Below are positions 9,017 through 17,218 of a stretch of 36,112 nt of DNA, piece after piece (the first letter of the stretch is position 1; each line of letters begins with the position of its first letter). Origin of the DNA: Chloroflexota bacterium. Lineage in GTDB: Bacteria > Chloroflexota > Anaerolineae > Aggregatilineales > Phototrophicaceae. The notes under the pieces are model-generated. The model searched no databases and was not told the DNA's origin. It saw only the letters and a program-made list of their open reading frames with translations. The position numbers and the translations under genes were made by a program. The stretch spans positions 1 to 36,112 of the forward strand of contig JAPPEU010000003.1 of assembly GCA_028875245.1 (NCBI GenBank), given 5' to 3'.

Positions 9017-9867
9017 CAGTCGCCCCCTTCTATCGTGGTTTTCAAGCGCGGGTTGAAGACTTCGTCCAGGCCGGTGTTGATCAGATTAAGGGCGAGGAAG
9101 ACATAGATCAGGGCGCCGGCCGGCAGCAGCATCTGCCCGAGCAGGCCGATGGCGATGACGCTTTCGCGGAAACCCTTGGCGATCATGAAGCCGAGCGTAG
9201 GCAGGCCGCCCGCGCCCAAGCCGATGATCTGCAAGCCGGCTTCGGCCAGCATCGAACCGACGATGCTCAACGAGAAGACATAACCGATATAAGGCAGCAG
9301 CGGCGGCAGCAATTCCAGGAAGATGATTTCCAGCGAGTTTTCGCCCGAAAGCACTGCCAGGTCGACATAACTGCGTTCGCGCAGGCTTTGCACCTGCGGG
9401 CGAATGACGCGGGCGACAAATGACCAGCCGAACAAGCCCAGTATCAGGGACAATTTGTAGAGATCCCAACGGTCGATATAAGCCGCCAGCATCAATAGCA
9501 GCGGCAGGGTGGGGATCACCAGCACCATATCAATCAGGATGCGCGAGAGGGTATCCAGCCGGCCGCGGGCATAACCGGCGAGGAAGCCGATCACAACGCC
9601 GAGGATGGTGGAGGTCGCGCCCGCGATGAGGCCGATTTGCAGCGAGGGCCAAATGCTGGAGACGAAGACCATCAGCCCGTCGCGGCCATCGCCGTCGGTG
9701 CCGATCGGGTGCTGGGCGGAATCGAGTTGATAAGGTCGGTAGCTGCCGCGCATGCCCGGCCGTTCCCCCGGGAAGTGCAGCTGGCTGAGGAGGGGCGGGC
9801 CAACCAGGGCGACAAGGACGATGATCGCCAGCATGACGGAACCGATGATGATGCTGGGGTTCCTCAT
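9016..9867 (-). CDS. Opp/Dpp-family ABC transporter permease (DppC/OppC-like)
   Basis: A 283-residue inner-membrane permease subunit. A first transmembrane helix is at residues 6-28 ([19 protein letters not shown]). A periplasmic stretch follows with GTDGDGRD, the position of the usual GTDxxGRD motif. Four or five further hydrophobic segments surround an EAA-type cytoplasmic loop, [19 protein letters not shown], that contacts the ATPases. Length fits the DppC/OppC family (about 280-310). The start overlaps the end of the upstream DppB remnant by 4 bases. It should be intact, but without a full DppB partner the importer probably cannot assemble from this locus alone. Confidence 0.9.
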   Translation of the reverse strand: MRNPSIIIGSVMLAIIVLVALVGPPLLSQLHFPGERPGMRGSYRPYQLDSAQHPIGTDGDGRDGLMVFVSSIWPSLQIGLIAGATSTILGVVIGFLAGYARGRLDTLSRILIDMVLVIPTLPLLLMLAAYIDRWDLYKLSLILGLFGWSFVARVIRPQVQSLRERSYVDLAVLSGENSLEIIFLELLPPLLPYIGYVFSLSIVGSMLAEAGLQIIGLGAGGLPTLGFMIAKGFRESVIAIGLLGQMLLPAGALIYVFLALNLINTGLDEVFNPRLKTTIEGGD

Positions 9868-10460
9868 GCCGACCTCCGCACGCGCGGATCAAGCAATGGC
9901 AGCGCCAGATCGACGATCAATGTCAGTGTCAAGACGGCGAAGATGGAGAAGAGAACCACCGCCTGCATCGTATTGAAATCGCGCAGGCCCATGGCCTGGA
10001 CGAAGAGCGTGCCGAGGCCGGGCAGCTGGAAAAGGACTTCGATGATGAAGGTGCCGTTCAGGGTCGCGCCGACGATGATCGCCAGGGCGGTGACCTGGGG
10101 AATCAGGGCGTTGCGGAAGGCGTAATCCCTGAGCACAGTGTAGGGCGAAAGACCCTTGGCGCGGGCGAAGGTCAGGTAATCCTCGCCCAAAACGCTGATC
10201 ATCAGGGCGCGCATGCCGAGGGTGAAGCCGGCGCCGATGACGATTATGTTGGAGAGCATGGGCAGGATGGCGTGGGTGAGCAGGCTGCTGATGAATTCCC
10301 AGGTCCATTCCGGCTGCAGGTGGCGGGCGTAGGGGCCGCCGGCGGGCAGCAAGCGCCAAGTGTAGCCGACGTAGATGATCAGCCCCAGCGCCACCAGATA
10401 TACCGGCGTGATTTGCAGCAGGGTCGAAATCACCACCGCCAGCTGCGACAGACGGCTGCC
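9864..10460 (-). pseudogene. 5'-truncated DppB/OppB-like ABC transporter permease
   Basis: The C-terminal two-thirds of a DppB-type permease: homology runs from about GSRLSQLAVVISTLLQ near 10460, through LPAGGPYARH, the EAA loop FARAKGLSPYTVLRDYAFRN and NGTFIIEVLFQLPGLG, to the end [12 protein letters not shown]. About 199 codons remain of a normal 310-330. The first transmembrane helix, the LPGDP-type periplasmic region and the second and third helices are missing. The frame stays open to an ATG at 10595, but those about 46 residues (Arg-, Leu- and Cys-rich) do not look like DppB, and the DNA there becomes visibly less GC-rich. No other frame upstream encodes the lost part. I infer a deletion or rearrangement with a breakpoint near 10460; the solute-binding protein gene usually present may have been lost with it. 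An assembly chimera is the alternative. Confidence 0.75.
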
Positions 10461-10633
10461 AATTATTCCGAAAAGACGCTGGAGTGCAAGCGCGCGCAGT
10501 TTTCTTAAATGCCGGACAAATACGCACAGCGGACGCAATTGACGGCAGGTATGAATTGCGGTTGCGTAGATTCTTAATTCATTGACCAGTTGCAATTTCA
10601 GTCGATTGAATCAGGGGTATTCGAATGCTTTTC

Positions 10634-12637
10634 TTAATGTTTGACATATTCATGCACGTTTTCAGGTGTGGGCTGGTCAGGAATGCTCGGAAAATTATCG
10701 GCGGAGAGTTTGACTGCAGACGAACTACCGATGTCTTTAGTATCGGAAGCATTTGAGTAAAACTCATGTTTCCAGTCAGTGCAAGATTCCGATATGATTT
10801 TGCAAAAAGTTGCGCTTTTGCGACAGCAGGTACCTGTGCATGTTCTCGTAGCGACACAGAGCCCGTAGACTCCGCTGACGTGACAGGTCGACACAAATCG
10901 TACAGGTCTCGAATACGGATCAATACTCAGACATAGATCATCTTTCGTCGGCGGTGGCGGTGTATTTGGCGGCGGTGGTGGCGATGGCGCCGTTGTCGGT
11001 GGATTGGTTGGCTTCTTCGTCGGCTTGGGCGGCTTAGGCGTGTTTGTCGACACTGGGGTATCGGTCGAGACTGGCGTATCCGTCGGCACAGGCGTATCGG
11101 TAGGCACGGGCGTATCAGTCGGCGTGTTCGTGGGTGTATGAGTGGGCGTGCTGGTTGGCGTATTGGTCGAAGTGCTGGTGGGCGTGAAGGTCGGCGTATC
11201 CGTCGGCGTGGGGGTGGGCGTGGGGGTCGGAGCCAAGGTAGTGGCGGTAAACGAAGCGGCCGCGGAATAGCCGCTGCCGTTTTCCGCCCGCGCTTGCAGA
11301 TCGTAGGCGCTGCTGTGAGTCAAGCCAGCGAAATCGTAGCTGGCTACATCGCCGACATCCGTCCAGTTGGATATTCCGGGGCCGCGGATCTGGTAGCTCA
11401 CGGCACTTTTGACTTTGCCCCAGTTGAAGCGGAAGCTGGTCATAGTGACCTTATCGGCGGAAAGGCTGTGCGGAGCGGCCGGCAGGGTCAGGGCGGAAAT
11501 CGAGGCGGGCGCGGAAGCGCCATTGGCGTTGCGGGCGCGGACCTGCACGGTATAAGTCGTGCCGGGACTCAAGTTAGAGGCGTATACGAAAAGACTGGTG
11601 TAGAGATTGGTCCAGTCGCCGATGGTGGCGCCCTGCGCCTCGTAGCTGGTGGCGCCAGGGACGCGATCCCATTCAATGCGCAGCTGGGTGGCATAGGTCT
11701 CGGCGATGCGTGGGACCGGGGAAGGCGGCGGCGCGGGGGTATTCGTCGGCGTCGGGGTAGACGTGGGCGTGTCTGTCGGCGTCGGCGTGTCCGTTGGCGT
11801 CGGCGTGTCGGTGGGCGTGTGCGTCGCCGTCGGCGTGTCGGTGGGAATCTCAGTTGCCGTCGGCGTGTCGGTGGGAGTCTCAGTTGCCGTCGGCGTATCA
11901 GTGGGCGTGTCCGTCGCCGTCGGCGTATCGGTGGGAGTCTCGGTTGGCGTATCGCTTGGCTTCGGCGTTGCCGAGGGCAGGGCTTGAGCCGTCGCTGGCA
12001 AAGGCAGCCTGATCGGGAGCGTGTCGCTCCAGGGGCCGAGCCGGAGATAGTTGGTGGTATCGCCCAGGCCGCGGACACGGATTTGATAGAGCTTGCCAAG
12101 GGTGAAGGGGGGGAAATCGTGCTGGGTTTTATCGCCCGGACGACTGAAAGTGACGCGCTCGCCATCGTCAAGGCGCAGGAGATAAGCGATTGCGCCGGGG
12201 ACTTTATTCCAGGCAACGGTGCTGTCTTTGACATGCGTCAGGACTGGCTGGGCCAGGCGTTTGGGGGCGGGGATGAAGATTGTCTTGGGGGCGCTGTACC
12301 GGCTGTTGCGGCGGCGTGAATGGGAAGAGCGGGCTTGGACGCGGACGGTGTAGCTGACGCCGAGGACGAGCCCGGTGAAGCGATAGCCGATGGTGGGGGC
12401 ATTGACGGTGGCTGAGTTCCAGGGTCCGCGATTGTTGGCGCGCCAGCGGATGCGATAAGTTTCGGCGAATTCGACAGAGGACCAGAAAATTACATTTCGG
12501 GCTGGCTCGTAGAGAACGGGACGATCGAGCTGGATAGAGGTAACGGGATCGAGGGGGCCTTGGGCAAGTGCGCCAAAGGCCTCGAGAAATAGCGCCACTA
12601 GGCATAGGGTTAGAATACCTCTCTTAAGCAAAGTCAT
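10634..12637 (-). CDS. Secreted fibronectin type III protein with Thr/Pro-rich linkers and Cys-rich C-terminus
   Basis: A 667-residue exported protein of unknown role, likely a surface or adhesive protein. A signal peptide is clear ([20 protein letters not shown], cleavage near ALAQG). Two FN3-like domains follow at about 29-125 and 130-205 ([18 protein letters not shown]). A Thr/Pro/Asp linker of TPTDTPTAT units runs to about 300. Two more FN3 domains lie at about 302-385 and 386-467 ([25 protein letters not shown]). A second Thr/Pro linker passing into Pro/Lys spans about 468-565. The C-terminus is a compact domain with eight cysteines between C569 and C619, including CTGTCC, which I do not recognise. 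No sortase motif or C-terminal membrane helix is seen. The DNA for the C-terminal domain is less GC-rich than the rest. The gene lies directly beside the truncated dppB end. Confidence 0.8.
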   Translation of the reverse strand: MTLLKRGILTLCLVALFLEAFGALAQGPLDPVTSIQLDRPVLYEPARNVIFWSSVEFAETYRIRWRANNRGPWNSATVNAPTIGYRFTGLVLGVSYTVRVQARSSHSRRRNSRYSAPKTIFIPAPKRLAQPVLTHVKDSTVAWNKVPGAIAYLLRLDDGERVTFSRPGDKTQHDFPPFTLGKLYQIRVRGLGDTTNYLRLGPWSDTLPIRLPLPATAQALPSATPKPSDTPTETPTDTPTATDTPTDTPTATETPTDTPTATEIPTDTPTATHTPTDTPTPTDTPTPTDTPTSTPTPTNTPAPPPSPVPRIAETYATQLRIEWDRVPGATSYEAQGATIGDWTNLYTSLFVYASNLSPGTTYTVQVRARNANGASAPASISALTLPAAPHSLSADKVTMTSFRFNWGKVKSAVSYQIRGPGISNWTDVGDVASYDFAGLTHSSAYDLQARAENGSGYSAAASFTATTLAPTPTPTPTPTDTPTFTPTSTSTNTPTSTPTHTPTNTPTDTPVPTDTPVPTDTPVSTDTPVSTNTPKPPKPTKKPTNPPTTAPSPPPPPNTPPPPTKDDLCLSIDPYSRPVRFVSTCHVSGVYGLCVATRTCTGTCCRKSATFCKIISESCTDWKHEFYSNASDTKDIGSSSAVKLSADNFPSIPDQPTPENVHEYVKH
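10960..11235. repeat. Degenerate short tandem repeat coding the second Thr/Pro linker
   Basis: On the minus strand this encodes [19 protein letters not shown] and [16 protein letters not shown] units, then Pro/Lys-rich sequence. At DNA level it is a degenerate 6- to 24-base periodic GTCGGCGTATC-type tract, prone to slippage. Confidence 0.75.
11735..11965. repeat. Tandem repeat coding the first Thr/Pro linker
   Basis: Imperfect units of about 36 bases (GTCGGCGTGTCGGTGGGAGT and similar on the plus strand) encode TDTPTAT / [11 protein letters not shown] units of the FN3 protein. Near-identity between units at about 11830-11940 suggests recent expansion. Confidence 0.8.
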
Positions 12638-12816
12638 TTTTGTCTCTTAGTGGTAATTGCGGTAGGCGAAGATCGAATGTCTTGTTACAGTTTAATCTCT
12701 TCAATAATTCCTCCTCCTGAATTGCTCGCTGACAATACGAATCCTTGATCAACTTCCGCGCGCGCCAGCTAGCGATTGGCGATGATGACGGGTTGACGCC
12801 GCTTGGCGCCCATCAG
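12638..12816. other. Short intergenic region, no feature recognised
   Basis: AT-richer than its surroundings, with no palindrome of the local families and no convincing promoter. At 12769-12816 the frame of the upstream PhyH gene stays open for 15 more codons after its TAG before a second TAG. Confidence 0.4.
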
Positions 12817-13509
12817 CTACTGCACGATGTCGGACGGATTGGCGATGAAGCGCAACTGCGCCAGCATATCTTCCTGCGTAATATAACAGGGACGGGTATA
12901 CATGCCCAACAAGGCGCTGCGCGGCGCCTCGCTGTTGTTGGGGCGGGCGGTGTGCCAGGTCGCGCCGTGATAGACCATGACGCTGCCGCGCACGCCAGTG
13001 AGGATTTCGCCATCCGTGTGCCACTTGTCGATCATCTCGGCCGGCGGACGATGCCCCTTCTTGTGGCTGTAGGGCATGATGCCGGTGCCGCCATTCTCCT
13101 CTGAGAAGTCGTCCAGCAGCCAGATCGTCTGACCGCTGACCGGGGTCTCGGGCCAAGGATAATTCAGCCACTGGAAGGGGAAATCCGGATGCCACTTGTA
13201 CGTGCCGAAGCCCGGGTAGCTGGTGTTGGCGGTCCAGGTCGAGCAGATGACATCTTCGTCCAGATACTTTTTCCAGATCGCCACGATCAAGGGATGAGCC
13301 ATCAATTCGAGGAAGATGGGATGCTTGACGGCGATGCCGCCGACGCGCTGTGTCTTCGCCGCGCGCGAGGCCTCGGTCGCTTCCGCCGCCAGCAGCGCTT
13401 CCAGGATCGTCCGCGCCTCGTCCGCCTTCTCCGGCGAGATGATCGACGGGATGATGCAGTAGCTGCGCGCTTCAATCTCGGCGATGATTTTCTCGACATC
13501 GTGAGGCAT
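12817..13509 (-). CDS. Phytanoyl-CoA dioxygenase (PhyH) family oxygenase
   Basis: A 230-residue non-haem Fe(II)/2-oxoglutarate oxygenase of the PhyH family. The iron site is complete: H107-x-D109 in KWHPDFPFQW and H186 in TWHTARPN, with R197 in the right place to bind the 2-oxoglutarate carboxylate. LDDFSEENGGTGIMPYSHKKGH matches the usual PhyH core. Start ATG 13509 has an AGGAGA ribosome site at 13518-13523 (minus strand). The protein is somewhat short. The TAG stop is followed in frame by 15 sense codons (LMGAKRRQPVIIANR), so a CAG-to-TAG change is conceivable but unproven. The substrate is unknown; the family hydroxylates many small molecules and acyl chains. Confidence 0.88.
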   Translation of the reverse strand: MPHDVEKIIAEIEARSYCIIPSIISPEKADEARTILEALLAAEATEASRAAKTQRVGGIAVKHPIFLELMAHPLIVAIWKKYLDEDVICSTWTANTSYPGFGTYKWHPDFPFQWLNYPWPETPVSGQTIWLLDDFSEENGGTGIMPYSHKKGHRPPAEMIDKWHTDGEILTGVRGSVMVYHGATWHTARPNNSEAPRSALLGMYTRPCYITQEDMLAQLRFIANPSDIVQ

Positions 13510-13700
13510 GAGGATGGTCTCCTGCTGATGCTTGCGGGCGATTCACAGAATCGCCCCTACAATTCTCGCTCCGGCGGGCGAGACAAGTCTCGCCCCTACA
13601 TCGTTTCATATATGAATGTTAACTGTAGGGGTCGGACGGTGGCTGACCCGTTACCATAGCATAATTGCTCCTGCGGGTGATTCACAGAATCGCCCCTACG
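13510..13700. repeat. Cluster of four GTAGGGGCG-type palindromes
   Basis: Four palindromic units: 13534-13560 (GGGCGATTCACAGAATCGCC), 13574-13599 (GGGCGAGACAAGTCTCGCCC), 13625-13650 (TGTAGGGGTCGG...CTGACCC, opposite orientation) and 13673-13699 (close copy of the first). All end in CGCCCCTAC or start with its complement. They fill the gap between the PhyH and hydrolase genes, and the last one forms the 3' end of the hydrolase reading frame. Confidence 0.8.
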
Positions 13701-14452
13701 GCTTGTGCTTTGGCGGGCGATTTTCCGCGCGCGACGAGCCAATCGACGAATTTATCGCGCATGGGCTGGGAAAAGCCGTGGCCGAAGTCGGGATCGACAA
13801 AATGTTCCGCGCTCCCGCCTCGCTCGTTGATTAAGCGCACGGTTTCCGCGTTGACGGCCGGGGGACAATCGGTATCCTGCCCGCCGTCGATAAAAAGGAC
13901 AGATCGGTCGGTGAAGCGCTCGGGATGCGACTGCGTAGCGTATTCGGCGCACCAGTCATCACATCAGCTGCCCGCTTGCGCCCGGCGGCACCACTCATCG
14001 GCTTGGTAAAAGCTCGAGCGGCCGACCACAGACACCAGCGAGACGAAGGCTTTGTTTTCGGCGAATGCCATCTGCGCGATCAAGCCACCCATCGAGCCGC
14101 CGGTCACTTGCGGGTCGCGCGCTGAACTGAAGGGCAAAGCCATGACCGCGTCAAACAGGTTGGCCGCCTCCTGACGCGTTTTGTCCATCGCCTGGCAGAT
14201 GAAAGCCCAGCCATTGAATTGGGCGCGAAACCAGGCCTCCGTTGCCCGCTCGCCATGTTCAAAACAATCTGGCGCCACGACCAGAAAGCCGGCCGAGGCC
14301 AGACGAGCCTGGCTTTGATCGGGCGTTTCGACGGCGCCCTTGCCCCCGGTCCAGCCGTGATAATGGATGATCACCGGCGCTTGCTCCACTCGCGTATCGC
14401 GCAAGGTGATGCAGGGGATGCCGGCTAACTCGCGGCGCTCGATTTCAAGCAT
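13682..14452 (-). pseudogene. Alpha/beta hydrolase (dienelactone hydrolase-like) interrupted by one in-frame TGA
   Basis: A single frame of 257 codons encodes a complete alpha/beta hydrolase apart from one TGA at codon 163 (13964-13966). Before it come HYHGWTGGKG (oxyanion region) and the nucleophile elbow GGSMGG. After it, in the same frame, come FIDGGQDTDCPP with the acid residue and DPDFGHGFSQP with the catalytic histidine, ending VGAIL. The 162-residue product before the TGA would lack Asp and His and be inactive. ATG 14452 overlaps the stop of the upstream PhyH gene by 8 bases, so it is translationally coupled. A CGA-to-TGA transition, a sequencing error or readthrough could all explain it. 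I see no selenocysteine context. The last codons lie in a palindromic repeat. Confidence 0.78.
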
Positions 14453-15284
14453 CGCCGTTCTCCAGCATGGATTGATGCGCGCGAAAGAGCAGACGCTGCG
14501 CTTCACTGTAGCGGGCGAAAGTGCTGGGCAAAATATAGGGCTCTTCGTCCATGGTGCTGTGATTCTGCGATTTCATCCAGAAGGGTCCATAACCGACGTG
14601 AAGCGTCTTGCGCGTCTGCCGCGAGCAGTTTGTCAAGCCGCCGTGCCGAAGGTTCTCGGTGAAGAGAATGGCATCGCCCGCCTTAACCGGCAGGCCAATC
14701 ATGCCCGGTTCCTTGTCGGGATTCTTCCCCTCGTAGGGCGAAGCCATGTTGCTCTTGTGCGTGGCGGGTACGACGCAGAACTCGCCCTGCCCCGCGCCCA
14801 CATCATGCAGGAAGTAGACCATGCGCACCATCATGCAGTCGATGCCGCGCGCGCTGTAGGCATACTGGTGCTTCCAGGCGACGGGACCGCCCATGTGGCT
14901 GCCGGTTTGATTGCCGGGGTAGCGAATGCGTATCTCCGAATTATTGATCGTCGGGCGTTCTTTGACGATTGCCTGGATGTACGCCATCGTCGGCGCATGA
15001 TCGACGAGCATGTCGAAAGCCGGGTCGATATTGAAGAATTCTTCGATGACGAGCGTGTTGCCGTCTTCCCGCCGGCCGCTGACGAAGTAGCCTTTTTCGG
15101 CATTATGGCGATACTGCAGGCCATAGGCGCTGATTTTGTCAGGCGGGCGCTCTACCTGCGCAAGGGCGTCTGCTTCGGCGGCGTCGACTGCGGCGGCCAG
15201 GCGCGTTAGCTCGGCGGGCCTGAGGAAGTTTGGGATGACGAGGTAACCAAGCCGGTCAAATTCGTATTCTTCGATATTGTTCAT
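14445..15284 (-). CDS. PhyH-family protein with an HxG in place of HxD
   Basis: A 279-residue PhyH-fold protein. The core features are GYLVIPNFLRPAEL at the N-terminus, FCVVPATHKSN, the distal histidine H214 in LRHGGLTN, and R225 (QTRKTLHVGYGPF) for 2-oxoglutarate. The proximal motif reads H130-M-G132 (GSHMGGPVAW), so the usual carboxylate iron ligand is absent. From memory, related bacterial PhyH proteins show a similar LHGG, so this may be a subfamily trait. An HxG/HxA site is also the hallmark of Fe/2OG halogenases, but I do not claim that activity. It starts at ATG 15284; its stop overlaps the start of the hydrolase gene by 8 bases, so the two products likely act in one pathway. Substrate unknown. 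Confidence 0.82.
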   Translation of the reverse strand: MNNIEEYEFDRLGYLVIPNFLRPAELTRLAAAVDAAEADALAQVERPPDKISAYGLQYRHNAEKGYFVSGRREDGNTLVIEEFFNIDPAFDMLVDHAPTMAYIQAIVKERPTINNSEIRIRYPGNQTGSHMGGPVAWKHQYAYSARGIDCMMVRMVYFLHDVGAGQGEFCVVPATHKSNMASPYEGKNPDKEPGMIGLPVKAGDAILFTENLRHGGLTNCSRQTRKTLHVGYGPFWMKSQNHSTMDEEPYILPSTFARYSEAQRLLFRAHQSMLENGDA

Positions 15285-15496
15285 TTATGTCTTGTCGCCT
15301 CAGAATATTCTAGGGAACAATCAATTCTTCAACGAGTTGGATTCAAATCGCCTCCCAATAGAGTTTTCAAGTCAATCCGCAAGGTAAACAATAACGAAGC
15401 GCAATGCCTGTGTCAAATATTGGGGGGCGGGCGTAAGCTTGTGTGTGTTGGCGGGCGAGATTAGAGGGGCACACACATGGTTGGGATTAGTCGGGC
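15285..15496. other. Intergenic region, no gene
   Basis: AT-richer than the genes. A possible hairpin is formed by GTGTGTG (about 15441) and CACACAC (about 15470), with a 20-25 base loop and no T-run, so it is not a convincing terminator. It may hold the promoter of the PhyH–hydrolase pair, but no clear -35/-10 was found. Confidence 0.3.
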
Positions 15497-16966
15497 TCAA
15501 TAAAAGGCGATGGGGCGGGTCTCGCTGATGCAGTTGCTGTTCGGTTCGCTTAGCGGCGCATTGATGAATTCCAGAGCCATATCGACAGCGCAGCGGTCGG
15601 AGCGCAGGACGCCGTGCCCGACATGGGGCAAGACAAAATTGTATGCGGTCTTCAAGGTTTCGCCAGCCATATCGGCATAGACTGGCGGCGTGATCGGGTC
15701 AAAATTGCCCGATAGCAGCAGGGCGGGCACATCACTATCCACCGCTTGATTGACGCTGGCTGGGCGCGCTTCGGCCTGCCATATCGCGCAGAGGCGGGGC
15801 AAAGCCACCGGCCCCTCGACCGGATAATACAAATAGCCGCTGAGATGCGGGTGGGCCGCCAGCATGCTGGCATAATCGCGATAAACCGACGCGCCATACT
15901 CCTCCTGGCATTGCACCGTATAGTGCATGCCGAGGCTGAGCGAGGTCATGGTCGCTTCGTAGGCGGCCCCGATGCGCGCGGCCTCCTGCGTATAGCCGCG
16001 ATCGAGATCGAAAATCAATTGCGGGATGCGCTGGATGGAATCGACCTCGTAGAGCCAACTGAAAACCCAGTCATAGAGCCGGTAACCGCTGATTTCGATG
16101 TTCAGGTTGCTGTAACGCGGGGACCGGAACGTAGCCATTAGCGGCGCCCGATTCAAGCGTTCATACAATCGGTAGAACACCGCTTCCAGGTCGGGATAGC
16201 GCGCATTGCAGTATTCGGAAGCGGCGCAGGCTTCAAACAGCACTTGCAGCGCCCGTTCTCCGTGATAATAGGCGTCGATGTAGATATCGGCTTGGGGCGG
16301 ATACACGGAATCAAGGATGACGCTGCGCAGATATTGCGGATTATCGCGCATGATGACCAGGGCCAGGCGCGATCCATAAGAAACGCCGACGAGGTTCCAG
16401 CGCTCATAACCCAGGGCGAGCAGCACATTCACGATATCGCGCGCGTTGTTCTCGCTGTGAAATGCCTCCAGCCGCAGTCCGCCGCGAGTCAAGCGCTGAT
16501 GGCAGTCATTGAGGATCGACAGCAGCAGGTCGGCATGCTCGGCATGATGGCTCTGCAAGATCTCGTCCAGCCGGTGGAGCACTTCGCCGCAATACAGCGC
16601 GGGATTGGACAGGCCGGTGCCGCGTTGGTCAACGATGATAATATCGCGCTCGCCGGCGAAGGCGCTTAAGTATTTGCGGAATGAGGTTTGCAAGAGATGA
16701 GAGCCGCTGCTGCCGGGACCCCCGACGAGATAGACAAGCGGGTCGGGCTGTTTCTGCGCCCCCGCGCTGTGGATCCGCGTGAAATAGATGGCGACTCTGC
16801 CGGCCGCCGGCGCCTCATAATCCAGCGGCAGCGAGACATAGCCGCAAGTGGCTTCATATCCAGGGGGCTTGTCCCGGCATTCAGCGCTTTCGACGACGCC
16901 CTGGCCGCTTGTCAGGAGCGGAAACAGCGCGAGGCATATTGTGGCCAGGCAGAATCGCAAGGACAT
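15497..16966 (-). CDS. Secreted S33-type alpha/beta hydrolase (TAP / proline iminopeptidase-like)
   Basis: A 489-residue exported hydrolase, most like tripeptidyl aminopeptidases of Actinobacteria and related S33 peptidases, expected to cleave short peptides or esters outside the membrane. A signal peptide is evident (MSLRFCLATICLALFPLLTS, then GQG). The oxyanion motif GGPGSSG is at 82-88 and DQRGTGLSNP at 113-122. The nucleophile is S196 in GVSYG, the acid D423 in SGNFDPITPP, and the base H451 in HVGHGVL, so the triad is complete. The helical lid between 210 and 400 is typical of TAP-like enzymes. An AGGTGA ribosome site precedes ATG 16966. It stands alone on the minus strand, followed by the PhyH pair after 212 bases. 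Confidence 0.88.
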   Translation of the reverse strand: MSLRFCLATICLALFPLLTSGQGVVESAECRDKPPGYEATCGYVSLPLDYEAPAAGRVAIYFTRIHSAGAQKQPDPLVYLVGGPGSSGSHLLQTSFRKYLSAFAGERDIIIVDQRGTGLSNPALYCGEVLHRLDEILQSHHAEHADLLLSILNDCHQRLTRGGLRLEAFHSENNARDIVNVLLALGYERWNLVGVSYGSRLALVIMRDNPQYLRSVILDSVYPPQADIYIDAYYHGERALQVLFEACAASEYCNARYPDLEAVFYRLYERLNRAPLMATFRSPRYSNLNIEISGYRLYDWVFSWLYEVDSIQRIPQLIFDLDRGYTQEAARIGAAYEATMTSLSLGMHYTVQCQEEYGASVYRDYASMLAAHPHLSGYLYYPVEGPVALPRLCAIWQAEARPASVNQAVDSDVPALLLSGNFDPITPPVYADMAGETLKTAYNFVLPHVGHGVLRSDRCAVDMALEFINAPLSEPNSNCISETRPIAFY

Positions 16967-17040
16967 TCGTTCACCTGTAATTGCTGTATTAAGTTAACCA
17001 CATATCGGCGAGCGAATCAATTTTCCTTTTGATGAAATTG

Positions 17041-17210
17041 GGTACTGTATCGATTTCGGTGGGATTGAAAAACTTTACCACCGAGGACACCGAGAAAAAA
17101 GAGAACACCGAGAATCTTTAGGAAATAGACCTACTCTTTGTGTTCTTCTGTACTTTGTGGTGAGACTGAATTTGACCCATTTGAATTTCAACCGAAAAGG
17201 ATACACTACC
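17041..17210. mobile_element. Complete about 170-bp foldback element (MITE-like)
   Basis: The left terminus GGTACTGTATCGATTTCGGT and the reverse complement of the right terminus GGTAGTGTATCCTTTTCGGT match at 16 of 20 positions. Inside, CTTTACCACCGAGGACACCG pairs imperfectly with the CTTTGTGGTGAG region near 17154, and AAGAGAACACC with CTTTGTGTTCTT near 17136, so the whole element can fold back on itself. It has no coding capacity. Partial copies lie at 1-50, 1121-1187 and 36061-36112. Confidence 0.65.
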
Positions 17211-17218
17211 TGAAATTG

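Noticed and set aside
11138..12319. 393-codon plus-strand Gly/Arg-rich frame opposite the FN3 gene
   Set aside because: Its composition is the antisense of Thr/Pro repeats; the minus-strand protein has a signal peptide and FN3 motifs.
13534..13699. CRISPR-like array of short repeats
   Set aside because: Units differ in arm sequence and orientation and have irregular spacing; they are palindromic elements and no cas gene is near.
13964..13966. Selenocysteine codon in the alpha/beta hydrolase
   Set aside because: No known Sec position in this family, the catalytic Ser-Asp-His are elsewhere, and I could not see a supporting hairpin; a nonsense change is simpler.
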